From positions 62,001 through 126,000 of the forward strand of contig NZ_BAABDF010000001.1 of the NCBI RefSeq assembly GCF_039539485.1: a DNA stretch of 64,000 nucleotides. Direction: 5' to 3'. Below, one piece after another: positions 35,128 to 44,084 of the stretch (positions within the stretch are counted from its first letter, which is position 1; each line of letters starts with the position of its first letter). A program made the translations under genes and the position numbers. Source of the stretch: Celeribacter arenosi. Lineage in GTDB: Bacteria > Pseudomonadota > Alphaproteobacteria > Rhodobacterales > Rhodobacteraceae. The notes under the pieces were generated by a model. It did not search any database, had not been told where the DNA came from, and saw nothing but the letters and a program-made list of their open reading frames with translations.

Positions 35128-35748
35128 ATGGATTGCGCGCTCGATCATCTCGTAGTCCGCACAGGTGACCTAATACAAGGGCGCAGTGCGATGGAAAGCC
35201 TTCTGGGAATAGCGATGTCTGCGCGTGGAATGCACGCGCAGATGGGCACGCACAATCACCTCGCGGCACTTGATCGGGATTCCTATCTGGAGGTCATCGC
35301 GGTGGATCCGGCGGCGATTGCGCCGAAAGCGCCCAGATGGTTCGATATGGACAACTTTTCGGGGTCAACGAAGCTGTCGAACTGGGTGATCCGTTGCGAT
35401 GATCTCGATTATGCACGTTCTTTGGCACCTCCTGGAATAGGAGAGGAACGCGCATTCGTTCGGGGCGATTACGCGTGGCGTATGCTTGTCCCGCACAACG
35501 GCCAATTGCCCTTTGATGGCTGCTATCCGGCGATCATGTCGTGGGACTCGAAACACCCGGCGCCGGCCTTGGCGCCACAGGGGTTGAGCCTGCGCGGTCT
35601 TCGCATCACGCACCCGCAGGCCGACGACCTAAGGGATGCCCTAAAACCATTTGCCGACGCCATGGAAAATGTTCGAATAGTGCAGGGTGCGCGGGCCGCA
35701 CTCGCCGCAGAAATTACCACGCCATCCGGGGAGATCTGGATCACATGA
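35128..35748 (+). CDS. VOC-fold (glyoxalase-like) protein
   Basis: A 206-residue protein with a glyoxalase-like domain: CALDHLVVRTGDLIQG at the start, MGTHNHLAALDRDSYLEVIAVDP, and RLxITHP-like later strands (LSLRGLRITHPQ). Such VOC proteins bind a divalent metal through His/Glu residues and act on varied small substrates; this one is unassigned. I use the ATG at 35128 (after GGGAAGCGAC); the GTG at 35107 is an alternative. Its stop overlaps the next ATG (ATGA). Confidence 0.8.
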   Translation: MDCALDHLVVRTGDLIQGRSAMESLLGIAMSARGMHAQMGTHNHLAALDRDSYLEVIAVDPAAIAPKAPRWFDMDNFSGSTKLSNWVIRCDDLDYARSLAPPGIGEERAFVRGDYAWRMLVPHNGQLPFDGCYPAIMSWDSKHPAPALAPQGLSLRGLRITHPQADDLRDALKPFADAMENVRIVQGARAALAAEITTPSGEIWIT

Positions 35749-36239
35749 CACTACGCAGCGCCACACCCGCAGATGCGGAAGCAATCAAGTCGATCATGGA
35801 TCCCGTGATCGAAACCTCGACCTCGTCTTTCTCGAGCCTGTCACGCAGTACGGCCGAATGGGCGGCATTCATCGAGGACAGGATCGCGGCCAATCGCGCG
35901 TTCTACGTGGTTGAGGGCGAGGGACACAGCGTGCTCGGCTACGCCAGCTACGAACAGTTCAGCCCCGGCAACAACGGTTACCGCTATACGATGGAGCACT
36001 CGGTGTATCTGACCGAAGGCGCGCAGGGCAAAGGCCTCGGGAGGATGCTGATGATCGCGTTGATCGAACACGCGCGCTCATCGGGCCATCACTCCATGGT
36101 GGCCAAAATCGACGCGAGTAATAATGGCTCTATCGCCTTTCATGAATCTCTGGGCTTCGAGGTCCGCGGACGTTTGCAGGAAGCGGGTTTCAAATTTGAC
36201 CGCTGGCTCGACGTTGTATTCATGCAAAAACTTCTCTGA
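35745..36239 (+). CDS. GNAT acetyltransferase, phosphinothricin-acetyltransferase-like
   Basis: The 164-residue GNAT has TLRSATPADAEAIKSIMDPVI, ETSTSSFSS, RYTMEHSVYLTEGAQGKGLG (acetyl-CoA loop) and AFHESLGFEVRGRLQEAGFKF with WLDVVFMQ. This combination is the MddA/PhnO-like phosphinothricin or methionine-sulfoximine acetyltransferase branch, which detoxifies glutamate analogues. The start ATG overlaps the VOC gene stop (ATGA); the longer in-frame ORF is shadow. The actual substrate is not certain. Confidence 0.85.
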   Translation: MTLRSATPADAEAIKSIMDPVIETSTSSFSSLSRSTAEWAAFIEDRIAANRAFYVVEGEGHSVLGYASYEQFSPGNNGYRYTMEHSVYLTEGAQGKGLGRMLMIALIEHARSSGHHSMVAKIDASNNGSIAFHESLGFEVRGRLQEAGFKFDRWLDVVFMQKLL

Positions 36240-36312
36240 ACGGAGGCACGCACAGGGTGCTGGGCGGAAATGTCGCCTGACATAGTCACCGTGCGGAGAT
36301 AAACTTGCGCCT

Positions 36313-36996
36313 ATGTCTATTTGGACCCGAATTCTGGACGCCATCCGGGCGCTGCGTGATGGTGAAAGCCTCGCTGCGGTGTTCGATCGATTGCGCTCCG
36401 AACCGGAGCGGCGGGTCGGTTTTGCCATCGCGGTCATCGCATTGGGTGCCAAAATGGCGAAAGCGGACGGTCAAGTCACCCGTGATGAGGTCTCCGCATT
36501 TCGCGAAGTCTTTCACATCGCTCAGGAAGATGAGGCAGCAGCGGCAAGGGTGTTCAACCTTGCGCGCAAAGATGTAGCCGGTTTTGAAGACTACGCGCGT
36601 CGCGTGCGGGCCATGTATCACACCGATCAGGCGCCATTGTGTGACCTCATGGACGGTTTGTTTCACATCGCGATGGCCGACGGTGAATATCACCCCGGTG
36701 AAAACGCGTTCCTTGAACGGGTCGCGGAAATATTCGAAATCGACGAGCGCTCTTTTCGCATGATGCGCGCACGCTACGTCCCCGATGCTGCGCGTGATCC
36801 CTATGACGTGCTCGGCGTGGCGCCCCATGCCCCGCTCAAAGAGATCAAAACCGCCTATCGTGCTCTTGTGCGCGAAACCCATCCCGACCGTATGATTGCC
36901 CGCGGCGTGCCCGAAGAAGCGATACAATTGGCCTCCGATAAACTCGTCGAGATCAACGCTGCGTGGGAAGAAATTTCGCGGCTCCAGGCCGTCTGA
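36313..36996 (+). CDS. TerB-DnaJ protein (DjlA-like)
   Basis: The 227-residue protein couples a TerB-like helical domain (about 35-150, ALGAKMAKADGQVTRDEV and MADGEYHPGENAF, the acidic repeats of the family) to a C-terminal J domain (about 160-225, PYDVLGVAPHAPLKEIKTAYRAL with the HPD motif in ETHPDRM). E. coli DjlA is similar but membrane-anchored; this one has no obvious transmembrane start. It should stimulate DnaK ATPase for a particular set of clients. Its TGA overlaps the next ATG by one base. Confidence 0.92.
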   Translation: MSIWTRILDAIRALRDGESLAAVFDRLRSEPERRVGFAIAVIALGAKMAKADGQVTRDEVSAFREVFHIAQEDEAAAARVFNLARKDVAGFEDYARRVRAMYHTDQAPLCDLMDGLFHIAMADGEYHPGENAFLERVAEIFEIDERSFRMMRARYVPDAARDPYDVLGVAPHAPLKEIKTAYRALVRETHPDRMIARGVPEEAIQLASDKLVEINAAWEEISRLQAV

Positions 36997-38048
36997 TGCG
37001 TATCGTGACCTACAATGTCGAGTGGTTCGACAGCCTGTTTGCCCACGATGGTTCACCGCTTCTCGATGGGAAATGGTCATCGCGCTACAATGTCACGCGG
37101 CTGGACCAACTGGAATCTTTGGGAATTGTTTTCAATGCGTTAGACGCAGATGCAATCATGGTGATCGAGGCACCTGACACCAGTCGTCGACGCGAAACCG
37201 TTCGCGCGCTTGAACAATTCGCCGATTGGGCCGGCATTCGGGCTAATACGATCGAGCTGGGTTTTGTGAATGAAACCCAACAGGAAATCGCACTGATGTA
37301 TGATCCGCTGGTGCTGCGCGCGCGCCATGATCCAAAAGGTGCGCCCATACCATTCGGGGCGACGGGCGAACCGCCGGCATTCAACTCGGTGTATCGTATT
37401 GATCTCGATACCGACCGCGATCGCGACCCCGTTGAGTTCTCCAAACCCCCGCTTGAACTTGCGGTAGAGGTGCGCGAGAGCGGTTTTGCGTTTCGCATGA
37501 TCGGGGTCCACGTCAAATCAAAAGCGCCCCACGGCGCGCGGTCGCGAGACGACGTGATCCGCCTGTCGATCGAAAACCGGCGCAAACAATTGGCGCAGTG
37601 TATTTGGTTGCGTGAACGCATCGAATTGCATTTGAAAGCGCATGAGCCGCTGATCGTGTTGGGGGATTTCAATGACGGGCCGGGTCTGGATGAATACGAA
37701 AAGCTATTCGGGCGTTCCGGCGTGGAAATCGTCATGGGGCGCGAAGATCCGGATTTGCCGGTCGCGTTGCGCCTGAGCGACCCGAATGCGGCAATCGTTC
37801 ATGCACGTAGGGGAACGGCAGGGCCATCAACGGCGCGCTTTTATATTGAACCGGAGAAGCGGTATCTGTCGGCCATGCTCGATTACGTGATGCTGTCCCA
37901 AGACCTCGCAAAGGCTGCGAATTGGCGTATTTGGCATCCGTTTGACGATCCCGTTTGCTTTGAAACGCAGGAATTGCGTGAGGCGTTACTGGCCGCGTCT
38001 GACCATTTTCCTGTGAGCGTCGACATCGATCTCGAAAAGGTCATGTGA
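36996..38048 (+). CDS. Endonuclease/exonuclease/phosphatase-family protein
   Basis: The 350-residue protein has the EEP fold: RIVTYNVEWFDSLF at the start, the metal Glu in AIMVIEAPDTS, GVHVKSKAPHGAR, VLGDFNDGPGLDEYE and the late LLAASDHFPVSVDID with Asp-His. Members hydrolyse phosphodiester or phosphomonoester bonds in DNA, RNA, lipids or inositol phosphates; the substrate cannot be read here. It is intracellular by sequence. Start ATG overlaps the J-domain gene stop (TGATG). Confidence 0.87.
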   Translation: MRIVTYNVEWFDSLFAHDGSPLLDGKWSSRYNVTRLDQLESLGIVFNALDADAIMVIEAPDTSRRRETVRALEQFADWAGIRANTIELGFVNETQQEIALMYDPLVLRARHDPKGAPIPFGATGEPPAFNSVYRIDLDTDRDRDPVEFSKPPLELAVEVRESGFAFRMIGVHVKSKAPHGARSRDDVIRLSIENRRKQLAQCIWLRERIELHLKAHEPLIVLGDFNDGPGLDEYEKLFGRSGVEIVMGREDPDLPVALRLSDPNAAIVHARRGTAGPSTARFYIEPEKRYLSAMLDYVMLSQDLAKAANWRIWHPFDDPVCFETQELREALLAASDHFPVSVDIDLEKVM

Positions 38049-38079
38049 AAGGCGCGGCGTGTTCGGATATGATGCGAGC

Positions 38080-38385
38080 ATGATCAAAACAGTCGTCACA
38101 ATAGCCTTCGCCACCCTAGCGTCGCCGGTTTTCGCACAAACATCCGACGAGGATCCCAACGGGACCGGTATTGAGATGCTCGGGGAGGGAGCGCGTCAGT
38201 TGCTCCAGCGTTTGCTTGATCAGATGGCGCCTGCGATCGATGAGCTTGAGGGGTTTGTGGACGACATGAATGCCTACCACCCGCCCGAAATCCTGCCAAA
38301 TGGTGACATCATTATTCGGCGGCGCCCTTTGGATGATCAGCCGCCGCCGCCTGACCCCGATGCCGGCGAGACCATCGATCTGTAA
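38080..38385 (+). CDS. Small secreted conserved protein
   Basis: A 101-residue product with a signal peptide (MIKTVVTIAFATLASPVFAQ). The mature part has LGEGARQLLQRLLDQMAPAIDELEG (one amphipathic helix), the phrase YHPPEILPNGDIIIRRRP and a proline-rich acidic tail. The PPEILPNGDIIIRR phrase recurs in secreted Rhodobacteraceae proteins, often mislabelled as AAA+ ATPases; no ATPase motif is present here. It ends exactly where the convergent ppx gene ends. Confidence 0.75.
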   Translation: MIKTVVTIAFATLASPVFAQTSDEDPNGTGIEMLGEGARQLLQRLLDQMAPAIDELEGFVDDMNAYHPPEILPNGDIIIRRRPLDDQPPPPDPDAGETIDL

Positions 38386-39948
38386 CTACGCCTTTGCGTG
38401 GATGACTTCGGCCTTTGCGCCAAGGCTGTCGGCAAGGGACTGAAAGCGGGCTTGGGCAACTTCGCCGAACAGGTCTTCGCCATCCTGCTGGACCGTGAGC
38501 ACGAGGTGCTTTTTCTTCGGAAAATAGCGCAGGGAGGCGATTTGATCGGGAGATTGCGCGGCAAACATCGCACCGAACCGCATAGCTTTTCCGAGCACTT
38601 CGGCATTGCTGATCTCTTTTTCGCTGAGCATCTCGATCAGCGGGGCAAAGGGCGTGCCTTCGCGCGAATTCTTGTAGCGATGCAGCAGTGCAAGTCCGAG
38701 GAAAATCCGTTCGTTATGCGTCAGCCCACCTAGGTTGGCGCGTGTCGCATTGTCGAAACAAACCTCGGCGCGGTAATCGGGGTGCGCGCGCCATGTCACG
38801 TCGTGCAGCAGGCAGGCCGCGCGGATCAGGCGCATCTTTTCGTATTGGCGGGCTTTGAAAATCGGGGCGATAAAGTTGTGCAACTGGCGCCCGAAGCCGG
38901 GCATGCGCGCGTCTTTTTGTTCAGAGAAACGGCAGGCCTCGATCAGCGGATCACGGGCGCGTACCCGTTCGGGCATCTGTTCGTAGAGCAGGCCTTCGCG
39001 GATGCCATAGGAAGAAATGCAGATTTCACGCGGATGGAAGGCGTTGACGAGTTGGCGTAAAACCTCGGTCGCAATCGGCACCAAGGCCATACGCGCGGCG
39101 GAGGTACCGGTTTTAGCGCGGATTTCTTCGATGTTGTTGCGACGGATGTATTTGATGGTCTCGGTCACTGCCCGCGTGGTCATGCGATATTCGTGGAGCA
39201 CGTGGAGCGGGTAGCCGCGCCGTTCCATGTCGATGCGTGCGATGGCGCGCCATGAGCCGCCCACCAAATAGAGGCGTTTGTGGTTCGTGCCCATCGTCTC
39301 GGCGAGACCCGCCATAATTGGCTTGATATGCTCCTTGAGGCCACGCCGCCCGCCTTTGAGCCCGTCGAGTTTGAGGGGGCCGAGGGGGGAGGTGATGCGT
39401 TTTCCGACTGTGCCGGCGCGCACTTCTGCGAGCTCCATCGACGAGCCGCCGATATCACAGACGAGGCCATCGGCCTCCGGCCAGCCGAGCAGAACGCCCT
39501 GCGCCGACAGTCGCGCCTCTTCTTCGCCGTCGATAATCCAAAGGCTGAGGCCGGTCTCCCGCTCTATTTCCTCCCGAAAAGCAGGACCGTCCTCAGCCTC
39601 CCGCATAGCAGCCGTTGCGACTACCGTGAGCGGGGGTATTCCCATTCCTTGCGCGAGGCGTTGAAACCGCTTGATTGCGGACATCGCGCGAATTTTTCCC
39701 TCGGGATTGAGCCTGCCGCTTTCACGCAGACCGGCGCCGAGACCGCAGAGGATTTTTTCGTTGTAGAAGTAGGCCGGTGACCGTGCGGCGCCGTCAAAGA
39801 CGACCAAGCGCACGGAGTTTGACCCGATATCTACGACCCCAACCCGTGACAGCGCACGCGCTTCTTCGTCTAGAAACAAAGGCCGCCCGAAAACGCCCCA
39901 GTCTTGATGGGCTTCGTCCCCCTGCGGGCGGTCTTGGGTTGCGGTCAC
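38386..39948 (-). CDS. Ppx/GppA-family exopolyphosphatase
   Basis: The 520-residue protein has the actin-like ASKHA phosphatase domain (about 35-330) with VGVVDIGSNSVRLVVFDG and VCDIGGSSMELAEV. An HD-like helical C-terminal half follows (LIRAACLLHDVTWRAHPDY). Ppx removes terminal phosphates from polyphosphate; GppA acts on pppGpp. The two are hard to tell apart by eye. The long C-terminal half fits alphaproteobacterial Ppx. GTG start. A class I ppk2 gene at 52123 gives the opposite activity elsewhere in the window. Confidence 0.92.
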   Translation of the reverse strand: MTATQDRPQGDEAHQDWGVFGRPLFLDEEARALSRVGVVDIGSNSVRLVVFDGAARSPAYFYNEKILCGLGAGLRESGRLNPEGKIRAMSAIKRFQRLAQGMGIPPLTVVATAAMREAEDGPAFREEIERETGLSLWIIDGEEEARLSAQGVLLGWPEADGLVCDIGGSSMELAEVRAGTVGKRITSPLGPLKLDGLKGGRRGLKEHIKPIMAGLAETMGTNHKRLYLVGGSWRAIARIDMERRGYPLHVLHEYRMTTRAVTETIKYIRRNNIEEIRAKTGTSAARMALVPIATEVLRQLVNAFHPREICISSYGIREGLLYEQMPERVRARDPLIEACRFSEQKDARMPGFGRQLHNFIAPIFKARQYEKMRLIRAACLLHDVTWRAHPDYRAEVCFDNATRANLGGLTHNERIFLGLALLHRYKNSREGTPFAPLIEMLSEKEISNAEVLGKAMRFGAMFAAQSPDQIASLRYFPKKKHLVLTVQQDGEDLFGEVAQARFQSLADSLGAKAEVIHAKA

Positions 39949-40023
39949 GTCTCATCCCCGTCTTGAACCGGCACAGTGCCAAGGCGCACATCCGGAGTCA
40001 ACTTTTTGATATTTGCGGCAAAC

Positions 40024-40713
40024 TTAGGTTTCACTGTCGCCGTCCAGCAGTTTCGCGGCGAGCGCGCGCGAAACAGGTTTCCCACAGGCCAATGCTGCGC
40101 GGTCCAGATTTTCAACAATTTCTTGGGCGGCCCGCGCAGAGCGTTCGATCCGCTTCACCAGATAGGGGATGAGCGTCTCGGGCGCGGCGATTTGGCGGTC
40201 GTCGAACAGTTTGACGAGCAATGCGGCCAGCAACTGATCGTCGGGCGGCGCGATGCGCACCACCGCTGTGCCTTCCATCCGCGACGCCAGATCGGGCAGG
40301 CGAAGGTTCCAGTCGCGCGGGGGTGTCGTGGCGGTAACGAGCAGGCGACCCGCCTCGGCCAAAGTCAGGTTGTGGAGGTGGAAAAACGCCTCTTCGAGCG
40401 CCGCTGCGTTTGGCGCGCGGGCGAGGGTATCCGCATCTTCGACACAGACATATCGCTTTGCCGCCACGGCGGGGATATCCGCCCCGGCGAGGTCGCGCAC
40501 CGGTAAAATCACGGCGTCACATTCCGCAGCCCAAACATGCGCGAGGTGGGTTTTGCCTGCGCTCTCCGGCCCAACAAGAGCGAGTTTTCCCGACGGCCAA
40601 TTTGCATGATTGTCGAGCGTTGCAATGGCGATTGCATTCGAGGGCGAGACAAAGAAAGCGTCGCGTCCGAGTGCTGCGCGCGAGGGCAGGTCGAGGGGAA
40701 GTTGTTCGGCCAT
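40024..40713 (-). CDS. HdaA, DnaA-related regulator of replication initiation
   Basis: The 229-residue protein is DnaA domain III-like: QLPLDLPSRAALGRDAFF (an N-terminal QxPLDLP-type clamp-binding motif), the Walker A loop LVGPESAGKTHLAH, the CVEDAD acidic segment and the sensor region SRMEGTAVVRIAPPDD. Hda/HdaA binds the beta clamp and promotes DnaA-ATP hydrolysis after initiation. Start at 40713; the upstream in-frame stretch overlaps the AI-2E gene. Only seven bases separate it from the AI-2E permease upstream, so they form an operon. Confidence 0.9.
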   Translation of the reverse strand: MAEQLPLDLPSRAALGRDAFFVSPSNAIAIATLDNHANWPSGKLALVGPESAGKTHLAHVWAAECDAVILPVRDLAGADIPAVAAKRYVCVEDADTLARAPNAAALEEAFFHLHNLTLAEAGRLLVTATTPPRDWNLRLPDLASRMEGTAVVRIAPPDDQLLAALLVKLFDDRQIAAPETLIPYLVKRIERSARAAQEIVENLDRAALACGKPVSRALAAKLLDGDSET

Positions 40714-40720
40714 TGGGCGT

Positions 40721-41809
40721 TTACTCGGTGGTATCGCTGGATTGGTCGGACGTGGTTTCTTCCAGCCCGCGGTAGAGGCGGCTGCCTTGATACCGCTCAA
40801 TGGCAAAGCGGGCGATAACACCGAGAGATGCGGCCACGGGCACAGCGACGAGCATGCCAACAAATCCGAAGAGTGTCCCGAATGCGGTCAGGGCAAAAAT
40901 GAGCCAAACAGGGTGAAGGCCGATTGAGGAGCCAACAAGATTGGGCGTCAGGATGTTGCCTTCGACGAACTGGCCGACCGCAAAGATGCCCGCAACGGCG
41001 GCAATCCACCACCACTCCCCCCAGAACTGGAACAATGCGAGGCCGATGGAGAGGGCGCCGCCAACAATGGCGCCAACGTAGGGGATGAAGGTCAGCGCCC
41101 CTGCGATTGCGCCGGCGACCAGACCGAAATTGAGGCCCACGAGCATCAGGCTAACCGCATAAAAGGTCCCGAGGATGAGGCAGACTGTGCCTTGTCCACG
41201 GATAAAGGCGGCCAATGTGCGATCGATTTTCGATGCGAGGTCGCGCACAATTGGGGCGTGGTCGCGGGGCAGGAGCGCTTCGATCCTCGAGACCATGCGA
41301 TCCCAGTCCATCAGCAGATAAAAGGTTATCACAGGCACCAGAACCACGAGCATCAAAACATTGAACAGGCTCATCGCCGAGGCCAGTGCGGTCTGGAGCA
41401 ATTCGCCGCCGCGCGACTGGATCGTCTCTCCGATTTGCAGGAGCGATTGGCGGATCTGGCTGTCTTCGTTCAGCAGCGACGGGAAACGTTCGGTCAGAAA
41501 CGCCTGAAGATCCTGAAACAGTTGGGGGGCGGTGGCAACGAGGTCGCTGGCCTGGCGGATCAACGTTGGGATGATGAGCAGGGCAGCGACAACAAATATG
41601 ATCGCGGCCACGATCGTAATTACGACGGTCGAAAGCGCGCGCGATAGGCCCCAGGATTCAAGGCGGTCGGCCACGGGATCGAGCATGTAGGCGACGGCCA
41701 TCGCCAGTACAAAGGGCAGGATTACATCGCCCAGAAACCACATGATAGCAAAGAACACCGCCGCGGCGATGCCCCAATATTTGGCTTGTTCGCGTGCAGG
41801 AAGCGCCAT
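40721..41809 (-). CDS. AI-2E (TqsA/PerM-like) family permease
   Basis: A 362-residue membrane protein with about eight helices and a central soluble stretch. The family words are FVLAMAVAYMLDPVADRLESWG near the N-terminus and, later, GALTFIPYVGAIVGGALSIGLA. Family members include TqsA (autoinducer-2 export) and sodium/proton antiporters; most are unassigned. In alphaproteobacteria the gene commonly precedes hdaA, as here. Start at 41809 (MALPAREQAKYWG). Confidence 0.9.
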   Translation of the reverse strand: MALPAREQAKYWGIAAAVFFAIMWFLGDVILPFVLAMAVAYMLDPVADRLESWGLSRALSTVVITIVAAIIFVVAALLIIPTLIRQASDLVATAPQLFQDLQAFLTERFPSLLNEDSQIRQSLLQIGETIQSRGGELLQTALASAMSLFNVLMLVVLVPVITFYLLMDWDRMVSRIEALLPRDHAPIVRDLASKIDRTLAAFIRGQGTVCLILGTFYAVSLMLVGLNFGLVAGAIAGALTFIPYVGAIVGGALSIGLALFQFWGEWWWIAAVAGIFAVGQFVEGNILTPNLVGSSIGLHPVWLIFALTAFGTLFGFVGMLVAVPVAASLGVIARFAIERYQGSRLYRGLEETTSDQSSDTTE

Positions 41810-41905
41810 GTGGTCCTTTCGCTTTTCACCACGTATCGCCAATGCGCGCGCGGGATTCAAGCCTCGTGACGATCATAGGGGACTTCGTGGCGCAAGGATC
41901 AGGTT

Positions 41906-43627
41906 TTAGGACGCGTGCCTGAGTTTATTGCTGTGTGTGTCTATTTCATGCCCGCCGGTCACAAAAGTGTCCACAAGCCCGGTTAGAGCGCGCGCACCTT
42001 CCGACAGAAGCACGTTGGCTGCGGTCGTTTGTTCGAACATTGCCGCGTTCTTTTGGGTGACGCTTTCCAGTGCGGAGATGGACCGGTTTACCAATGCCAG
42101 ATTTTCGGATTGGTCGGCCGTTGCACGAGATGACGCCCGCAGTCGCGTGGTGATTTGTTCTACCGATGTGCGGATGCCGCCGAGCGCGGTGCCGGTGCGA
42201 TCCACGAGGTCGGCGCCACTCGCGATCTGTTTTGATGACCGCTCAAGCAGCAGGTTGATCTCGCGCGCCGCATCCGATGAACGCTGTGCCAAGGCGCGCA
42301 CTTCGGAGGCCACGACCGCGAAACCCCGTCCTGCCTCGCCCGCGCGTGCCGCTTCGACCCCGGCATTGAGCGCGAGAAGGTTGGTCTGGAAAGCGATGTC
42401 CTCGATAACACTTGTGATTTTGTTGATCTCTTGGGACCCGGATTCGATGTTTCGCATGGCGGCGACGGCTTCGCGCATGATGTCGGAGCCTTCGGTGGCT
42501 TGGAGTGCGGTTTCTTCGGCCAGTTTTTCGGCCTCGGTCGAGCCCCCGGCCACGGATTCCAACGATGTTGCGAGTTCGTCCACAGAGCGGGCAATTTCGG
42601 CAAGTGTGGCCGCTTGCTGTTCGGTTCGCTGGGACAGGTCGTTGGCGGAGGTCGAGATTTCCTGCGACTGGCTCTGCATTGAGTATGACTGTTCGCGCAC
42701 TTGTTGGATCGCAGACGACAGGCGTTGCGTTGTGGCGTTGAACGAATTGCGCAGGCTTTCGTAATCGGGATCAATCTTTTCGGTCACACGGGTGGACAAG
42801 TCGCCCGACGCCAGTTGGTCGAGGTGTTTTTCAAAGACATCCAGAAGCGTGGCGAGCGCTTCGTCGCGCTTTTCGCGCGCGGCTTCTTCGTCGCGTTGAC
42901 GCGCTTCGCGGTCGGCCTGTGCGCGTTGATTGGTCTGCAGGGCTTCTTGCGACATCGCGTGCGCTTGGGCCGCGGCCTCGGTCGCTTCACGGGCCTCACT
43001 CAGAGCGGTTTCGGCGCGTGCATTTTCAGCCGTGGCTTTTTCAAGAGCCGCCTGCGCACGCTCGGTTGCCTCATGACTGGCGATCTGGCCCTGTTCGACG
43101 AGCTCGTTGATGTGCAAACGCTTGCGCACCATATACCCGAGCGCGAGGGTTTCCATGATCACAATGACAGCATGGAACGTGGTCCGCATGAGGTTAAACC
43201 CCAACTCTGTCGAGGAATAGACCAGCGATGGAAGGGCAATGGTGAGAACCAGATGATGCACCGCGATCGTGCCCGCCGCGAGCAGGAGCGAACGAATGCC
43301 GGTCATCGTGACCACCAAGGCAAGGACCGCGAAGTACAGCATATGGCTGTCGATCTGCATCGGATGTCCGGTCAGCGCGGCATTAAACGAAATTGCGACC
43401 CCCACTAAAGCCTGCGCCATGATGATGCGGTCGAGACCCGGACGAAGGCGGCGTGCGACAAATCCCAGCCCCGCGAAAAAGGTCCCGCCGGCGAGCGCCA
43501 GCATCAGATTGCCGTTCTGGGTGCCAACGAACACGATCATCGCGACGGCGATTGCCGCGCAGATATACGAAAGCAGTTTTACAGCCTCGCTCTGGCTGGC
43601 CTCGAACGATTGAACCGTGTCAGACAT
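41906..43627 (-). CDS. Methyl-accepting chemotaxis protein without a periplasmic domain
   Basis: The 573-residue receptor starts with about six hydrophobic helices (residues 15-170) with very short loops and no periplasmic sensor domain. A coiled-coil HAMP-like region follows (about 180-290) and a signalling domain whose tip is IAFQTNLLALNAGVEAARAGEAGRGFAVVASEVR (split by word: EAARAGEAGRGFA and VASEVRALAQRS). It should signal to CheA through CheW. A multi-helix input suggests sensing within or just below the membrane. The start at 43627 overlaps the upstream small gene by eight bases. Confidence 0.92.
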   Translation of the reverse strand: MSDTVQSFEASQSEAVKLLSYICAAIAVAMIVFVGTQNGNLMLALAGGTFFAGLGFVARRLRPGLDRIIMAQALVGVAISFNAALTGHPMQIDSHMLYFAVLALVVTMTGIRSLLLAAGTIAVHHLVLTIALPSLVYSSTELGFNLMRTTFHAVIVIMETLALGYMVRKRLHINELVEQGQIASHEATERAQAALEKATAENARAETALSEAREATEAAAQAHAMSQEALQTNQRAQADREARQRDEEAAREKRDEALATLLDVFEKHLDQLASGDLSTRVTEKIDPDYESLRNSFNATTQRLSSAIQQVREQSYSMQSQSQEISTSANDLSQRTEQQAATLAEIARSVDELATSLESVAGGSTEAEKLAEETALQATEGSDIMREAVAAMRNIESGSQEINKITSVIEDIAFQTNLLALNAGVEAARAGEAGRGFAVVASEVRALAQRSSDAAREINLLLERSSKQIASGADLVDRTGTALGGIRTSVEQITTRLRASSRATADQSENLALVNRSISALESVTQKNAAMFEQTTAANVLLSEGARALTGLVDTFVTGGHEIDTHSNKLRHAS

Positions 43628-43922
43628 TGGTAACTCCACATATTTTGGCAATGGCGCGGCCATCAAGAAGGGTGATCAGGCCCGCGTCTCGCCGATCAGG
43701 CGTGAATCCGGGAACAGGGGTGACGAGAACACCGAAGGGTGCCCGCGTCGGGGCAATTTCGCGAAGCCTGTTGGATGCAAGGACGGCGTCGACATCGGAC
43801 CACGGTGCGATGATCGCGACCGCGGGCCCATCGCCGCTATAGGGCAGCGCCAGGATCGACAGGGGCGCCGTCAGGAGCGTCACGGCCAGAATGGCGGCCA
43901 CAAATAGTGAGTCTCGGGGCAT
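43620..43922 (-). CDS. Small predicted secreted protein upstream of the chemoreceptor
   Basis: A 100-residue product starting at the ATG at 43922; a longer in-frame start exists but lacks a signal sequence. It begins with MPRDSLFVAAILAVTLLTAP, a hydrophobic signal or anchor. A small domain with VAIIAPWSDVDAVLASNRL and LITLLDGRAIAKICG follows. It overlaps the chemoreceptor start by eight bases, so the two are co-translated. It might supply the extracytoplasmic sensing part the receptor lacks, but that is only inference. Confidence 0.65.
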   Translation of the reverse strand: MPRDSLFVAAILAVTLLTAPLSILALPYSGDGPAVAIIAPWSDVDAVLASNRLREIAPTRAPFGVLVTPVPGFTPDRRDAGLITLLDGRAIAKICGVTNV

Positions 43923-44084
43923 GGGTCGGTGTCCTAAAGTCTGCGCACAGACCATTCTCCTACACCCGTAAACTTGCAGATTGCTTAACCGCAGCAGCAA
44001 TGGTCAATTGGGTGCCTCTGGCTTGTCTGCGCTGTGCGGATCGCTTAGAGGAATGGAAAAATTGTTCCTGATCAGGGGTCTCCC

